This document shows, in pieces, positions 63,169 through 64,000 of a DNA stretch of 64,000 nt. The position numbers were made by a program, and so were the translations under genes. Source of the stretch: PoT sp049331405 (GTDB lineage Bacteria; Planctomycetota; Planctomycetia; Isosphaerales; Isosphaeraceae); the NCBI RefSeq assembly GCF_049331405.1, contig NZ_CP186274.1:682001-746000 (forward strand), read 5' to 3'. Under the pieces are notes generated by a model. It was not told where the DNA came from. It did not search any database and saw only the letters and a list, made by a program, of their open reading frames with translations. Numbering within the stretch: position 1 is the stretch's first letter; each line of letters begins with the position of its first letter.

Positions 63169-64000
63169 ATGGCGACGAAGGGAAAGACGCGCATGCCGGC
63201 TCCTCGAGGCTCGCGCGATCCTGCCCGCGGCGATCGTTGGCGTCGGCGCATACCGGTCGGGGCCGAGCTACGGCCAGGCTCCGGGGTGCACTTCCGGGTC
63301 TGGGCGCCCGACTCCTCGCGGGTGAACGTCGTGCTTGAGGCCGGTCCCGGGGCCGGCAAGAGCGTCCCCCTCAAGGCCGAACGCGACGGCTATTTCTCGG
63401 GCTTCGCATCGGAGGCTGGCGCGGGGACGCACTACCGGCTGAGCCTGGATGGCGGCGACCTCATGCTGGACCCGGCCTCGCGGTTCCAGCCCGAGGGGCC
63501 GCACGGGCCTTCCGCCGTGATCGACCCCTCGGCCTTCCCCTGGACGGACGCGGCGTGGGAAGGGCCCGGTGTGGACGAACCGAGGTCGTTTTACGAGTTG
63601 CATGCCGGCACTTTCACGCCCGAGGGGACGTGGTCGGCCGCGCAGGAGCATCTGCCGTACCTGGCGGATCTGGGCATCACGGTGCTCGAACTGATGCCCG
63701 TCGCGGAGTTTCCGGGTCGGTTCGGCTGGAGCTATGACGGTGTCTGTCTGTTCGCGCCGTTCCACGGCTACGGGCATCCCGACGACCTGCGCCGGTTCGT
63801 CGACGAGGCCCATCGCCTCGGCCTCGCCGTGATCCTGGACGTGGTGTACAACCACCTGGGACCGGACGGCAATGTCTTGAAGAGAATCACGCCCAAGTAT
63901 TTCTCGAAGAAGTTCATGACGGACTGGGGCGAGCCCCTGAACTTCGACGAGGCCGGATCGACCCAGGTCCGCGAATTCATCCTCGCAAATGTTCGATACT
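63169..64000 (+). CDS. treZ: Malto-oligosyltrehalose trehalohydrolase, 3' end outside window
   Basis: The frame starts at ATG 63169 with AGAAGGAAG upstream and runs to the window end (277 codons). An N-terminal CBM48-like domain (VHFRVWAPDSSRVNVVLEAG) is followed by the start of the GH13 barrel with FYELHAGTFTPEGTWSAA, ITVLELMPVAEFPGRFGWSY and AVILDVVYNHLGPDGN. These are the characteristic segments of TreZ, which releases trehalose from malto-oligosyltrehalose in the TreY/TreZ pathway. TreY is presumably beyond the window. The catalytic Asp and Glu lie further downstream. Confidence 0.9.
   Translation, partial: MATKGKTRMPAPRGSRDPARGDRWRRRIPVGAELRPGSGVHFRVWAPDSSRVNVVLEAGPGAGKSVPLKAERDGYFSGFASEAGAGTHYRLSLDGGDLMLDPASRFQPEGPHGPSAVIDPSAFPWTDAAWEGPGVDEPRSFYELHAGTFTPEGTWSAAQEHLPYLADLGITVLELMPVAEFPGRFGWSYDGVCLFAPFHGYGHPDDLRRFVDEAHRLGLAVILDVVYNHLGPDGNVLKRITPKYFSKKFMTDWGEPLNFDEAGSTQVREFILANVRY

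Noticed and set aside
1..64000. CRISPR arrays, rRNA and tRNA genes
   Set aside because: No regularly spaced identical repeats, rRNA signatures or cloverleaf-like sequences with a TTCGA-type loop in the right context were seen by eye; a covariance-model scan was not possible.

Overview
The window is high-GC DNA that reads like a member of the Planctomycetota, most likely family Isosphaeraceae. Supporting signs are the N-terminal EALEERTLL motif of a giant secreted protein, HAF-type and DUF4091-type secreted proteins, many genes that overlap by 4 bp or converge, and a high proportion of family-specific proteins of unknown function. This assignment is an inference from protein style; no rRNA gene is present to confirm it.

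Region 1 (1 to about 10.7 kb) is the right-hand part of an integrated mobile element, prophage-like or plasmid-like. It has a tyrosine recombinase at its right edge, an excisionase-type HTH protein, a DnaB-N/RecA-like replicative helicase, and a 200-bp noncoding patch with nine copies of GGACCC/GGGTCC around a GC hairpin, which looks like a replication origin or control region. The remaining cargo is small proteins built from repeated modules, a zinc-ribbon protein and a terminase-small-subunit-like protein. The left end lies outside the window.

Region 2 (10.8 to 18.7 kb) is chromosomal. It holds a multidrug RND efflux operon (lipoprotein adaptor and HAE1-type pump) flanked by two TetR regulators, with palindromic operators in the divergent promoter region. 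An Fe-S-type winged-helix regulator follows, divergent from an NADPH-dependent FMN reductase with an inverted-repeat operator between them.

Region 3 (19.3 to 44 kb) holds mostly single genes: a hybrid sensor kinase that carries a second, decayed kinase core, a DUF4239 membrane protein, a YncE-propeller/phosphoesterase fusion, a DUF1835-like protein, a Tat-exported DUF4091 glycosidase-like protein, pyruvate kinase, a HAF-type protein, a lipoprotein, a CAP-domain protein, a DUF2071 protein and an ATP-grasp-like protein.

Region 4 (44 to 54 kb) holds a 1461-residue secreted metzincin-like protein with PKD repeats, a strong bidirectional terminator, and a heavy-metal RND pair (CzcA/CusA and CzcB/CusB types) with a His-rich small protein.

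Region 5 (54 to 61.4 kb) is a disturbed zone. A HEAT-LRR gene is broken by a 1073-bp insertion sequence whose removal, with one copy of the GAAAC target duplication, restores the reading frame; it also carries two apparent frameshifts. A second, apparently identical copy of the insertion sequence lies 3 kb away in inverted orientation. A diverged noncoding repeat and a HEAT fragment lie nearby. Region 6 (61.4 to 64 kb) holds a TetR regulator, an SDR oxidoreductase with a clear promoter and palindrome, and the start of treZ for trehalose synthesis, cut by the window end.
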